Both the position numbers and the translations under genes were made by a program. A stretch of 64,000 nt of DNA from Mycolicibacterium neworleansense (GTDB lineage: Bacteria > Actinomycetota > Actinomycetes > Mycobacteriales > Mycobacteriaceae): positions 1,674,001 through 1,738,000 of the forward strand of contig NZ_CWKH01000002.1 in NCBI RefSeq assembly GCF_001245615.1. The letters are read 5' to 3'. A model generated the notes under the pieces. The model had not been told where the DNA came from. It did no database searches and saw only the letters and a list, made by a program, of their open reading frames with translations. Of this stretch, positions 55,681 through 64,000 are shown piece by piece; positions within the stretch are counted from its first letter, which is position 1; the number at the start of each line of letters is the position of its first letter.

Positions 55681-57291
55681 ATGACCAGCCCGGCTGATCT
55701 CGTCCTCTACGGAAACGTCCTCACCGTCAACGCCGCGCAACCGACCGCAGAGGCGATCGCGGTGTCCGACGGCCGCATCGTGGCGGTCGGGCCCCGGACC
55801 GAGGTTGCAGCCTGGGTGGGGCCCGGCACCGACGTCCGTGAGGTCGACGGTTGTGTCATGCCGGGTTTCGTCGAGGCGCACGGTCATCCGTTGATGGAGG
55901 CGATGACCTTGTCGGGGCGCATCGTCGACATCCGTCCGGTCACCCTGCCCGACGCCGATGCGGTGGTCGGCGCGATCCGCGCCGAGGTGGCAAACCGGGG
56001 CGCCGACGGTGCCTTTCTGAACGGCTGGGACCCGTTGCTGCAGCACGGATTGCCCGAACCCACGCTGGCCTGGCTCGACACGGTCGCCCCGCAGACCCCA
56101 CTGGTGATCGTGCACAACTCGGGCCACAAGGCGTACTTCAACTCCTCGGCAGCGCGCCGCGCCGGGCTGACGAAAGACACCCCGGATCCCAAGGGTGCCA
56201 AGTACGGCCGCGACGGCAACGGTGAGCTCGACGGCACGGCTGAGGAGACCGGGGCGGTGTTCCCGCTGCTGGGCGATGCCATCTCGGTCAGCGACTATCC
56301 GGCGATGCTGGCCGCCGAATGTGCGCGTCTGAACCGCGCCGGCTTGACCACCTGCTCGGAGATGGCGTTCGATCCGATGTTCCGGCCGCTGCTCGCGCAG
56401 ATGCGCGAGCAGTTGACGGTGCGGCTGCGCACCTACGAGATGTCCACCGCGGCGCTACACACCGATGCCACGCCGTTCGAGGGCGACGATGCCGTGCGCC
56501 AGGTCGGGATCAAGATCTGGGTCGACGGGTCGCCGTGGATCGGCAACATCGACCTGACGTTCCCGTATCTGGATACCGACGCGACCCGAACCATCGGGGT
56601 GGTGCCCGGCTCCTGCGGGCACGCCAATTACACGAAGGAGCAGCTCGCCGAGATCGTCGGGACGTTCTTTCCGCAGGGCTGGCAGTTGGCCTGCCACGTG
56701 CACGGCGACGCCGGGGTGGACACCATTTTGGACGTCTACCAGGAAGCACTGGGGCGCTGGCCACGAGAAGATCACCGGCTACGGCTGGAACACGTCGGTG
56801 CCATCACGCCCCAGCAGTTGCAGCGGGCGCACGCCCTCGGGGTCACGTGCAGCCTGTTCGTCGACCACCTGCACTACTGGGGCGACGTGCTCGTCGACGG
56901 GTTGTTCGGCCCTGAGCACGGTGGCCGGTGGATGCCCGCGGGGTCGGCGGTCGCGACCGGCATGCGGATCTCCCTGCACAACGATCCGCCGGTCACCCCG
57001 GAGGAGCCGCTGCGCAATATCAGTGTGGCCGTCACGCGGACCGCGCCGAGCGGCCGAGTGTTGGCACCCGAAGAACGGCTCACCGTCGAGCAGGGGATTC
57101 GGGCACAGACGATCGATGCGGCGTGGCAGTTGTTCGCCGACAACGTGATCGGATCGCTCGAGGTCGGCAAGTACGCCGACCTGGTGATCGTGTCGGCGGA
57201 CCCGCGGGATACCGCCCCGGAGAGCATCGCCGACCTGGAGGTACGGGCCACGTTCCTGGCCGGGCGCCAGGTTTACCCGAAAGCCGGTTGA
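55681..57291 (+). CDS. Metal-dependent amidohydrolase (deformylase-like)
   Basis: A 536-residue amidohydrolase-superfamily enzyme of the N-substituted formamide deformylase/YtcJ group. Metal-binding HxH is in FVEAHGHPLMEAM. IKIWVDGSPWIGN carries the usual carboxylated lysine position, HVHGDAGVDTILD supplies histidines, and LHNDPPVTPEEPL contains the conserved aspartate. ATG 55681 begins the family N-terminus. It matches Rv0552 in order. The substrate is unknown. Confidence 0.85.
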   Translation: MTSPADLVLYGNVLTVNAAQPTAEAIAVSDGRIVAVGPRTEVAAWVGPGTDVREVDGCVMPGFVEAHGHPLMEAMTLSGRIVDIRPVTLPDADAVVGAIRAEVANRGADGAFLNGWDPLLQHGLPEPTLAWLDTVAPQTPLVIVHNSGHKAYFNSSAARRAGLTKDTPDPKGAKYGRDGNGELDGTAEETGAVFPLLGDAISVSDYPAMLAAECARLNRAGLTTCSEMAFDPMFRPLLAQMREQLTVRLRTYEMSTAALHTDATPFEGDDAVRQVGIKIWVDGSPWIGNIDLTFPYLDTDATRTIGVVPGSCGHANYTKEQLAEIVGTFFPQGWQLACHVHGDAGVDTILDVYQEALGRWPREDHRLRLEHVGAITPQQLQRAHALGVTCSLFVDHLHYWGDVLVDGLFGPEHGGRWMPAGSAVATGMRISLHNDPPVTPEEPLRNISVAVTRTAPSGRVLAPEERLTVEQGIRAQTIDAAWQLFADNVIGSLEVGKYADLVIVSADPRDTAPESIADLEVRATFLAGRQVYPKAG

Positions 57292-57320
57292 CGGCTCACG
57301 GGTCGTGGCACGCTCGGGGC

Positions 57321-58886
57321 ATGTCAGATTTGCCGGCCCCGAAGTTTCTCGACGAACGCGTAGCCCACTGGGCAGCGACGAAACCCGACGAGGAGGCGGT
57401 CACGTATCTGAGTCGCACGTGGACCTGGTCGCAGTGGTACGACCGGATCCAGCGGCTGGCCGGTGCGCTGAGCGCGTGGGGTGTCGGCCGCGGCGACGTG
57501 GTGGCATTCCTCGACAAGAACCACCCGGCCTGTGTGGAGATGACGCTGGCTGCCGCGTCACTCGGGGCGGCCAACGCCATCATCAACTTCCGGCTTGCCG
57601 CCGACGAGCTGGATTACGTGCTCAACGACTGCGGCGCCAAGGTTTTGGTGGTCGGCGAGGAGCTCCGGGGTGGCATCGACGCGATCGCCGACCGGCTGAC
57701 GTCCGTCGAGCACATCGTCACCGTGACCCCCGAGGGCGGTGACGGGGACGAGTACGAGGCGCTGCTCGCCGCCGCGTCGCCCGTCGGCCATTCGCCGGAC
57801 GCCCAGCCTGACGACACGGCCATCATCATGTATTCCTCGGGCACAACGGGCCGGCCCAAAGGTATTGCGCTCACCAACACCAACGTCATCGCCCACACGC
57901 TGAACGCTTTCGAAGGCTGGACGCTCAGCGAAGGGGACAAGAGCCTGGTGGCCATGCCGCTGTTCCATGTCGGTGGTTCGTCGTACATGCAGTGGGGCCT
58001 GCACCACGGCGCGCCGACGTACATGACGCGTGAGGTGGACGGGATGGCGCTGGCCGGCGGAATTCTGGCCGGAGCCAACCGGACGTTCCTCGTGCCTGCG
58101 GTGCTGGCCAAGGTGTTCGACACCGGCGAGGACGCGGTGAAGCTGTTCGGCGCGCTCAAGACCTTCGCCTACGGTGCGTCGCCAATGCCGTTGCCGCTGT
58201 TGCGTTCTGCGTTGCAGGCGTGGCCGGAGACGGAGTTCATCCAGGTGTACGGGCTCACGGAGGTGTCCGGCGCGATCAGCCGCCTGGGCCCCGACGACCA
58301 CCGCGCGGCCAGCGAAGCGCGGCTGATGAGTGCGGGCACGGTGGTCCCCGGCGGCGAGGTCAAGGTGGTCGACCCCGACACCGGCGCCGAGGTTCCCGTC
58401 GGTGAGCAGGGTGAATTATGGTTCCGCACACCGCAGTTGATGAAGGGATATCTCAACCGTCCGGAAGCGACGGCCGAGTCGATCACACCTGAGGGCTGGT
58501 TCCGCACCGGCGACATCGGCCGCATCGACGACGGTGGCTACATCTTCGTCGAGGACCGGCTCAAGGACATGATCATCTCCGGTGGCGAGAACATCTATTC
58601 GATCGAGGTCGAGCGTGTGCTGGCCGAACATCCCGCGGTCACCGAGGTCGCCGTGATCGGCGTTCCCGACGAGAAATGGGGCGAGTCGGTGAAAGCTGTT
58701 GTGACACTTGACGGGGACGTCACCGAACGGGATCTGATCGCCTTCGCCCGGGAACATCTAGCGGCCTACAAGTGTCCCAAGTCGGTCGACATCGTCGACG
58801 AGTTGCCCCGCAATCCCACCGGCAAGATTCTCAAGAAGGATCTGCGCAAGCCGTACTGGGAGGGCCGCGATCGTGCCACCGTGTAG
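57321..58886 (+). CDS. Acyl-CoA synthetase / AMP-dependent ligase
   Basis: A 521-residue FadD-type enzyme. The P-loop is MYSSGTTGRPKGIALT. Other motifs are YGLTEVSGAISRL, GWFRTGDIGRIDDGGYIFV, RLKDMIISGGENIYSIEVE and the C-terminal lysine in NPTGKILKKDLR. Starts at ATG 57321, 29 bp after the amidohydrolase, probably the same transcript. The acyl substrate is unknown; it is distinct from FadD8. Confidence 0.88.
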   Translation: MSDLPAPKFLDERVAHWAATKPDEEAVTYLSRTWTWSQWYDRIQRLAGALSAWGVGRGDVVAFLDKNHPACVEMTLAAASLGAANAIINFRLAADELDYVLNDCGAKVLVVGEELRGGIDAIADRLTSVEHIVTVTPEGGDGDEYEALLAAASPVGHSPDAQPDDTAIIMYSSGTTGRPKGIALTNTNVIAHTLNAFEGWTLSEGDKSLVAMPLFHVGGSSYMQWGLHHGAPTYMTREVDGMALAGGILAGANRTFLVPAVLAKVFDTGEDAVKLFGALKTFAYGASPMPLPLLRSALQAWPETEFIQVYGLTEVSGAISRLGPDDHRAASEARLMSAGTVVPGGEVKVVDPDTGAEVPVGEQGELWFRTPQLMKGYLNRPEATAESITPEGWFRTGDIGRIDDGGYIFVEDRLKDMIISGGENIYSIEVERVLAEHPAVTEVAVIGVPDEKWGESVKAVVTLDGDVTERDLIAFAREHLAAYKCPKSVDIVDELPRNPTGKILKKDLRKPYWEGRDRATV

Positions 58887-58893
58887 GAATTGA

Positions 58894-59946
<1,053 letters not shown>

Positions 59947-59968
59947 CCGGTTGGGCATCATTGACGAC

Positions 59969-60940
59969 GTGACTGACGCCGCGCCGGCCCTCGACGACCT
60001 CCTCGAGCGTCTGCACGTCGTCGCCCTTCCGATGCGGGTGCGATTTCGTGGCATCACGGTTCGAGAGGTGGCGCTGATCGACGGCCCCGCCGGCTGGGGT
60101 GAGTTCGGTGCCTTCCCCGAATACGAGGCGCCCGAGGCCGCGGCCTGGCTGGCCGCCGGAATCGAGGCCGCCTACCGGCCCGCGCCGGCGCTACATCGCG
60201 ATCGGATCGCGATCAACGCCACCGTGCCCGCCGTACCGGCCGCGCAGGTGCCCGAGGTCCTGGCCCGGTTCCCGGGGGCACGCACGGCCAAGGTCAAGGT
60301 CGCCGAGCCTGGGCAGACGCTGGCCGACGACGTCGCGCGGGTCAATGCCGTGCGGGCGCAGGTTCCGGTGGTGCGGGTGGACGCCAACGGTGGCTGGACG
60401 GTGCCGCAGGCCGTGGCCGCCGCAGCGGCGCTGACCGCCGACGGACCGGTGGAGTACCTGGAGCAGCCGTGCGCGACGGTCGACGAGCTGGCGGCGTTGC
60501 GCCGAGCGGTGACGGTGCCGATCGCGGCTGACGAGTCGATCCGTAAGGCCTCGGATCCGCTGCGGGTGGTGCGGGCCCGCGCCGCCGACGTCGCGGTGCT
60601 CAAGGTGGCGCCGCTGGGCGGGGTGGCGCGGATGCTCGACATCGCCGCGCAGATCGACATCCCCATCGTGGTATCCAGCGCACTGGATTCCGCGGTGGGG
60701 ATTGCCCGCGGATTGCTGGCCGCCGCGGCACTGCCCGCGCTGGAACACGCGTGCGGGCTGGGTACGGGCGGGTTCTTCGTGGAGGACGTGGCCGAGGTGC
60801 CTGCGCCGGTCGACGGATACCTGCCGGTCGAGACGGTCGTGCCGGATCCCTCCCGGCTGTCGGAACTGGCCGCGACCCCGCAACGGCGGCAATGGTGGAT
60901 CGACCGGGTGCAGGCGTGCTATGCACGGATATTCGAGTAG
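59969..60940 (+). CDS. menC: o-Succinylbenzoate synthase
   Basis: An enolase-superfamily dehydratase of menaquinone synthesis that makes o-succinylbenzoate. It has 323 residues. Motifs are ALPMRVRFRGITVREVALI and WGEFGAFPEYEA, then the KxK base in TAKVKVAEPG. Metal ligands are in VRVDANGGW, YLEQPC and AADESIRKA, with the final lysine in VLKVAPLGG. GTG at 59969 is the start by similarity to other MenC. With menE and menB it supplies three menaquinone steps. Confidence 0.93.
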   Translation: MTDAAPALDDLLERLHVVALPMRVRFRGITVREVALIDGPAGWGEFGAFPEYEAPEAAAWLAAGIEAAYRPAPALHRDRIAINATVPAVPAAQVPEVLARFPGARTAKVKVAEPGQTLADDVARVNAVRAQVPVVRVDANGGWTVPQAVAAAAALTADGPVEYLEQPCATVDELAALRRAVTVPIAADESIRKASDPLRVVRARAADVAVLKVAPLGGVARMLDIAAQIDIPIVVSSALDSAVGIARGLLAAAALPALEHACGLGTGGFFVEDVAEVPAPVDGYLPVETVVPDPSRLSELAATPQRRQWWIDRVQACYARIFE

Positions 60941-60985
60941 GCCCTTACTCTAAGCAAATCGACGTGGACGTTCGACACTCACTGC

Positions 60986-62131
60986 ATGACTCGATTCCGC
61001 GTCGGCATCATGGACCCCACGATCGCCGCCCGTCCCGCTGTGGACACCTTCACCCGGGCCAATTACCTGAGTGCCGTCGCCGGAGGCGTCGACTCGTTCT
61101 GGGTGCCTGACCACCTCAACGCACTGTTCCCGCGGTCGTTGTGGCAGCCGAAGTTCTGCGGTGGCGCCAGGATGCTGCCATCGGCGGATGCATACCTGGA
61201 GCCGTGGACGATGCTGGGCAATCTCGCTGCCCGCAACCGGGTTGCCCGCCTTCGTCTGGGAGTCGGAGTGACCGATACCGGACGGCGCAACCCCGCTGTC
61301 ACTGCGCAGGGCGCGGCGACGATGAACCTGCTCACGAAAGGCCGGTTCATCCTGGGCATCGGCGCCGGGGAGCGTGAGGGCAACGAACCCTACGGCGTCG
61401 ACTGGACCAAACCGGTGGCCCGGTTCGAGGAGGCAATGGCCACCATCCGTGCGCTGTGGGATTCGAATGGTGAATTGGTCAACCGTGATTCGCCGTTTTT
61501 CCCGCTGCGCAACGCGATCTTCGACCTGCCCGCCTACCGCGGACGCTGGCCCGAGATCTGGATCGCCGCCCATGGTCCGCGGATGCTACGTGCAGCAGGC
61601 CGTTACGCCGACGGGTTCTTTCCCGCATTCCCTCATGCGCCGCAGGAGTATGCCCAGCGCCTCGAGGTCGTACGGTCAGCAGCCTCCGACGCCGGACGCG
61701 ATCCGATGGCCGTCACACCTGCCCTCTGGCTGATGGTGGTGCCGGGGCGGACGCCCGATGATCTCGAGGAGGCATTGGATTCCGTGGTACTGAAGGCCGG
61801 TGCGCTGAACGCGCCCGATGATTTCTATGCCCGCCACGGCGCTCAGCACCCCTTGGGAGTCGGATTCTCGGGTGCGCAGGACATCCTGCCCCAAGACTGG
61901 GATGAGGAGACTGCGCTGTCTTATGTCAAGGCCGTTCCGACTTCGTTGCTCCGGGAGATGTATCTGTGCGGGACGGTGGACGAGATCGTGGAGCAGGCGG
62001 CGGAGTGGCGCCATCACGGCGTCCGGTACCTGGTGCTGGCGAATGTCGGCCCGTTGCAAGGCAAGCTTCGCAAGGGTCTGACATCTCAACTGCTGTACAG
62101 CCAGGTGATCCGCAAGCTCAAGAAGTTCTGA
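60986..62131 (+). CDS. LLM-class flavin-dependent oxidoreductase (phthiodiolone-ketoreductase-like)
   Basis: A 381-residue luciferase-like enzyme. It begins MTRFRVGIMDPTIAARPAVD, followed by VDSFWVPDHLNALFPR, RLGVGVTDTGRRNPAVTAQ and GRFILGIGAGEREGNEPYG, all typical of F420-dependent LLM proteins. VDSFWVPDHLN resembles the phthiodiolone ketoreductase group from memory. The C-terminus (DDFYARHGAQHPLGVGFSG) is duplicated downstream as a decayed copy. Substrate unknown. Confidence 0.85.
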   Translation: MTRFRVGIMDPTIAARPAVDTFTRANYLSAVAGGVDSFWVPDHLNALFPRSLWQPKFCGGARMLPSADAYLEPWTMLGNLAARNRVARLRLGVGVTDTGRRNPAVTAQGAATMNLLTKGRFILGIGAGEREGNEPYGVDWTKPVARFEEAMATIRALWDSNGELVNRDSPFFPLRNAIFDLPAYRGRWPEIWIAAHGPRMLRAAGRYADGFFPAFPHAPQEYAQRLEVVRSAASDAGRDPMAVTPALWLMVVPGRTPDDLEEALDSVVLKAGALNAPDDFYARHGAQHPLGVGFSGAQDILPQDWDEETALSYVKAVPTSLLREMYLCGTVDEIVEQAAEWRHHGVRYLVLANVGPLQGKLRKGLTSQLLYSQVIRKLKKF

Positions 62132-62136
62132 TCCCG

Positions 62137-62485
62137 ATGGGCGAAATGCAGGTCGGCGTGCTGCCGCGTCCGACGAGTTTTTCGCGCAGCGCGGAGCGCA
62201 ACACCCGCTGGGAGTGGGTTCTCCGGTGGGCAGGACATCCTGCCCCAGGATTGGGACGAGGAGACCGCGCTCGCGCACATCAAAGGCATCACGCCTGACC
62301 TGATGCGGGACATGGGCCTGATCGGCACCCCCGCCGAGATTCTGGACCGGGTGGCCGAGTGGCGGGATTGCGGGGTGCGTCACCTGGTGATGACCAATGC
62401 CGGGCTCATGCAGCGCAGTCTGCGCCGCGGCGTGGCGACGGTGCCGTCGTTTTACCGGGTGGTGCGCGGGATCAAGAAGCTCTAG
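62137..62485 (+). pseudogene. Decayed tandem copy of the LLM oxidoreductase
   Basis: An LLM gene remnant directly after the intact copy. It has an LLM-like start (MGEMQVGVLP at 62137) joined to sequence matching the last ~105 residues of the neighbour: SDEFFAQRGAQHPLGVG, then SGGQDILPQDWDEETALAHI and AEWRDCGVRHLVMTNAG. Most of the middle is missing. A one-base loss near 62218 breaks the reading frame between LGVG and FSGGQ. The terminal part, from 62303 on, remains open as MRDMGLIGTPAEILDRVAEW. It is a truncated, frameshifted tandem duplicate. Confidence 0.8.
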
Positions 62486-62557
62486 CAACACCGCCATGTC
62501 CTGATCTGTGGGGTACATGGCATAGACGCCATCGCCGAGGTCGCGAACACTGAAGAC

Positions 62558-63553
62558 GTGACGCGATCGGTGGTGATCCTGGGCTATGCCGGGGTGCAGG
62601 CCCTGGACATGGTGGGGCCCTTCGACGTGTTCTCCACCGCCACGCTGGCCCTTGCCGGTCAGGGCAGATCCGATGCCGGTTATGCCGTCGCCCTGACCTC
62701 CGTGGACGGGCAGCCCGTCAGCACGCTCACCGGGTTGGAGTTCGTCGCCGCGCCCCTGCCCGATCCGAACATTCCGATCGACACGATCGTCATCCCCGGC
62801 GGTATCGGTGCCGACGCCGCGCGGGCAAATCCGGCGGTGGTCGACTGGATCAGCACCGCCGCCCAGCGCGCCCGTCGCGTCGTCAGCGTGTGCACAGGAG
62901 CGTTCCTGGCTGCCCAGGCCGGATTGCTCGACGGGTGCCCGGCCACCACGCACTGGTCCTCGGCTCGCCGGATGGCAGACGAATTCCCTTCGGTGGCAGT
63001 GGATCCCGAGCCGATTTTCGTGAGAAGCTCCGAGCGGGTGTGGACGGCGGCCGGTGTCACCGCGGGCATCGACCTGGCGCTGTCACTGGTCGAAGACGAC
63101 TACGGCACCGACCTCGCCCAGACCGTCGCCCGCTACCTGGTGCTCTACCTGCGCCGGCCCGGCGGCCAGACACAGTTCGCCGCCCCGGTCTGGATGCCGC
63201 GGGCCAAACGCGCCCCGATCCGCGAGGTCCAGGAGTTCATCGAAGTCGAACCCGGTGGTGCGCACAGTATTTCCGAACTGGCCCGCCGGGCGGCGATGAG
63301 TCCGCGCCATTTCACCCGGGTGTTCACCGACGAGGTGGGTGAGGCGCCCGGCGCCTACGTGGAACGCATCCGCACCGATGCCGCACGGCGCCAGCTCGAG
63401 GAATCCGATGACACCGTCACCGTCATCGCCGCCCGCTGCGGATTCGGCACCGCCGAGACCATGCGGCGCAACTTCGTTCGCCGTCTTGGCATTTCGCCTG
63501 ACCAGTACCGCAAGATTTCTGCCCACGCGAGGAGCAGGGATTTAACCGCTTGA
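62558..63553 (+). CDS. GlxA-family AraC-type transcriptional regulator with DJ-1/PfpI domain
   Basis: A 331-residue regulator. The N-terminal DJ-1/PfpI-like domain has DTIVIPGGIGADAARANP and RRVVSVCTGAFLAAQAGLLDG, with the family-typical cysteine. Two C-terminal AraC helix-turn-helix motifs are ELARRAAMSPRHFTRVFT and ARCGFGTAETMRRNFVRRLG. GTG start. GlxA-type regulators often respond to a small molecule through the DJ-1-like fold. The next gene encodes a free-standing DJ-1/PfpI protein, 14 bp downstream, so the two likely share an operon. Confidence 0.9.
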   Translation: MTRSVVILGYAGVQALDMVGPFDVFSTATLALAGQGRSDAGYAVALTSVDGQPVSTLTGLEFVAAPLPDPNIPIDTIVIPGGIGADAARANPAVVDWISTAAQRARRVVSVCTGAFLAAQAGLLDGCPATTHWSSARRMADEFPSVAVDPEPIFVRSSERVWTAAGVTAGIDLALSLVEDDYGTDLAQTVARYLVLYLRRPGGQTQFAAPVWMPRAKRAPIREVQEFIEVEPGGAHSISELARRAAMSPRHFTRVFTDEVGEAPGAYVERIRTDAARRQLEESDDTVTVIAARCGFGTAETMRRNFVRRLGISPDQYRKISAHARSRDLTA

Positions 63554-63567
63554 AAGGAACATCAAAC

Positions 63568-64000
63568 ATGCAGATAGCGATCGTGTTGTACCCCAGCTTC
63601 ACCGCACTCGACTTCATCGGGCCCTACGAGGTGCTGCGCAACCTGCCCGACGCCCAAGTGCGGTTCGTCTGGCACGAGCCGGGCCCCGTCACCGCCGACT
63701 CGGGTGTGCTGTTGGTGGGGGCGACCCACAGTTTCGACGAAACCCCTTCCCCCGACGTGGTGCTGGTGCCGGGCGGGCCGGGCACCACGATGGCGGCCCG
63801 CGACGACAAGGTCCTCGACTGGCTGCGTCAGGTGTATCCGGGCACCACCTGGATGGCGTCGGTGTGCTCGGGTTCGGTGGTGCTGGCCGCGGCGGGTCTG
63901 CTCGACGGGAAGCGGGCCACCTCGCACTGGTCGGTGCTCAGCGGATTGAAGCTGATGGGCGCGACACCGGTGGGGGATCAGCGCATCGTGCGTGCCGACC
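63568..64000 (+). CDS. DJ-1/PfpI-family protein (isonitrile-hydratase-like), 3' end cut by the window
   Basis: The first 144 codons of a DJ-1/PfpI protein. It starts MQIAIVLYPSFTALDFIGPYEVL. The nucleophile-elbow cysteine is in WMASVCSGSVVLAAAGLLDGK, with the preceding VVLVPGGPGTTMA. An AAAGGAAC site precedes the ATG. The family includes isonitrile hydratases and glyoxalase III-like proteins. The catalytic acid and C-terminus lie outside the window. Confidence 0.85.
   Translation, partial: MQIAIVLYPSFTALDFIGPYEVLRNLPDAQVRFVWHEPGPVTADSGVLLVGATHSFDETPSPDVVLVPGGPGTTMAARDDKVLDWLRQVYPGTTWMASVCSGSVVLAAAGLLDGKRATSHWSVLSGLKLMGATPVGDQRIVRAD

Overview
The window is chromosomal DNA of a high-GC actinobacterium, almost certainly a mycobacterium, probably a fast-growing Mycolicibacterium-type species. 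This rests on an MmpS/MmpL pair with a TetR gene, an antigen-85 mycolyltransferase homologue, an LpqG-like SIMPL lipoprotein, DUF3349 and DUF3180 proteins, deazaflavin/F420-type enzymes, frequent GTG and TTG starts, and blocks of gene order that I recall from M. tuberculosis (Rv3628-Rv3604c and Rv0542c-Rv0553). No tRNA, rRNA, CRISPR array, insertion sequence or phage gene was recognised.

Region 1 (about 1-18.7 kb) is an accessory catabolic block. After a partial serine esterase gene come three adjacent genes that form a complete route from D-glucarate/galactarate to 2-oxoglutarate: an aldarate dehydratase of the enolase superfamily, 5-dehydro-4-deoxyglucarate dehydratase (KdgD) and 2-oxoglutarate semialdehyde dehydrogenase. 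A small membrane protein, a DUF222-HNH (13E12-like) gene, a LysR regulator and a D-2-hydroxyacid dehydrogenase follow. A tightly coupled nine-gene operon (9.3-18.7 kb) then encodes a complete Dpp/Opp-type ABC importer, a TauE/SafE permease, an IclR regulator, a second and more canonical glucarate dehydratase (GudD) and a second hydroxyacid dehydrogenase. I infer that this ABC system imports sugar acids rather than peptides.

Region 2 (18.7-35.4 kb) is the conserved chromosomal block: OHCU decarboxylase-like protein, ppa, dacB, a DUF2342 zinc-protease-like gene, tilS, hpt, a molybdopterin oxidoreductase, lpqG, an alcohol dehydrogenase/LLM oxidoreductase/epoxide hydrolase operon, then ftsH and the folate operon folE-folP-folB-folK with a DUF3180 membrane gene.

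Region 3 begins inside the next gene (35473-37173). Its N-terminal ~235 residues look like the Rv3604c-type membrane/coiled-coil protein that normally follows the DUF3180 gene. The remainder is a nitronate monooxygenase lacking its first ~50 residues, fused in frame. Gene order changes at exactly this point, so it looks like a rearrangement breakpoint (or an assembly chimera). Beyond it lie two small secreted proteins, mmpL, mmpS and a divergent tetR with a strong 10-bp inverted-repeat operator.

Region 4 (42.2-61 kb) is the menaquinone locus (menE, menB, menC) with pitA, two DUF3349 paralogues, glyoxalase and SDR genes, PPOX proteins, a DDN-like protein, a HAD hydrolase, an ECF42-type sigma factor, fadD8, a DGPF/YCII protein, an amidohydrolase, another acyl-CoA synthetase and an antigen-85 gene. 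The window ends with an LLM oxidoreductase and its decayed tandem copy, a GlxA-type AraC regulator and a partial DJ-1/PfpI gene.
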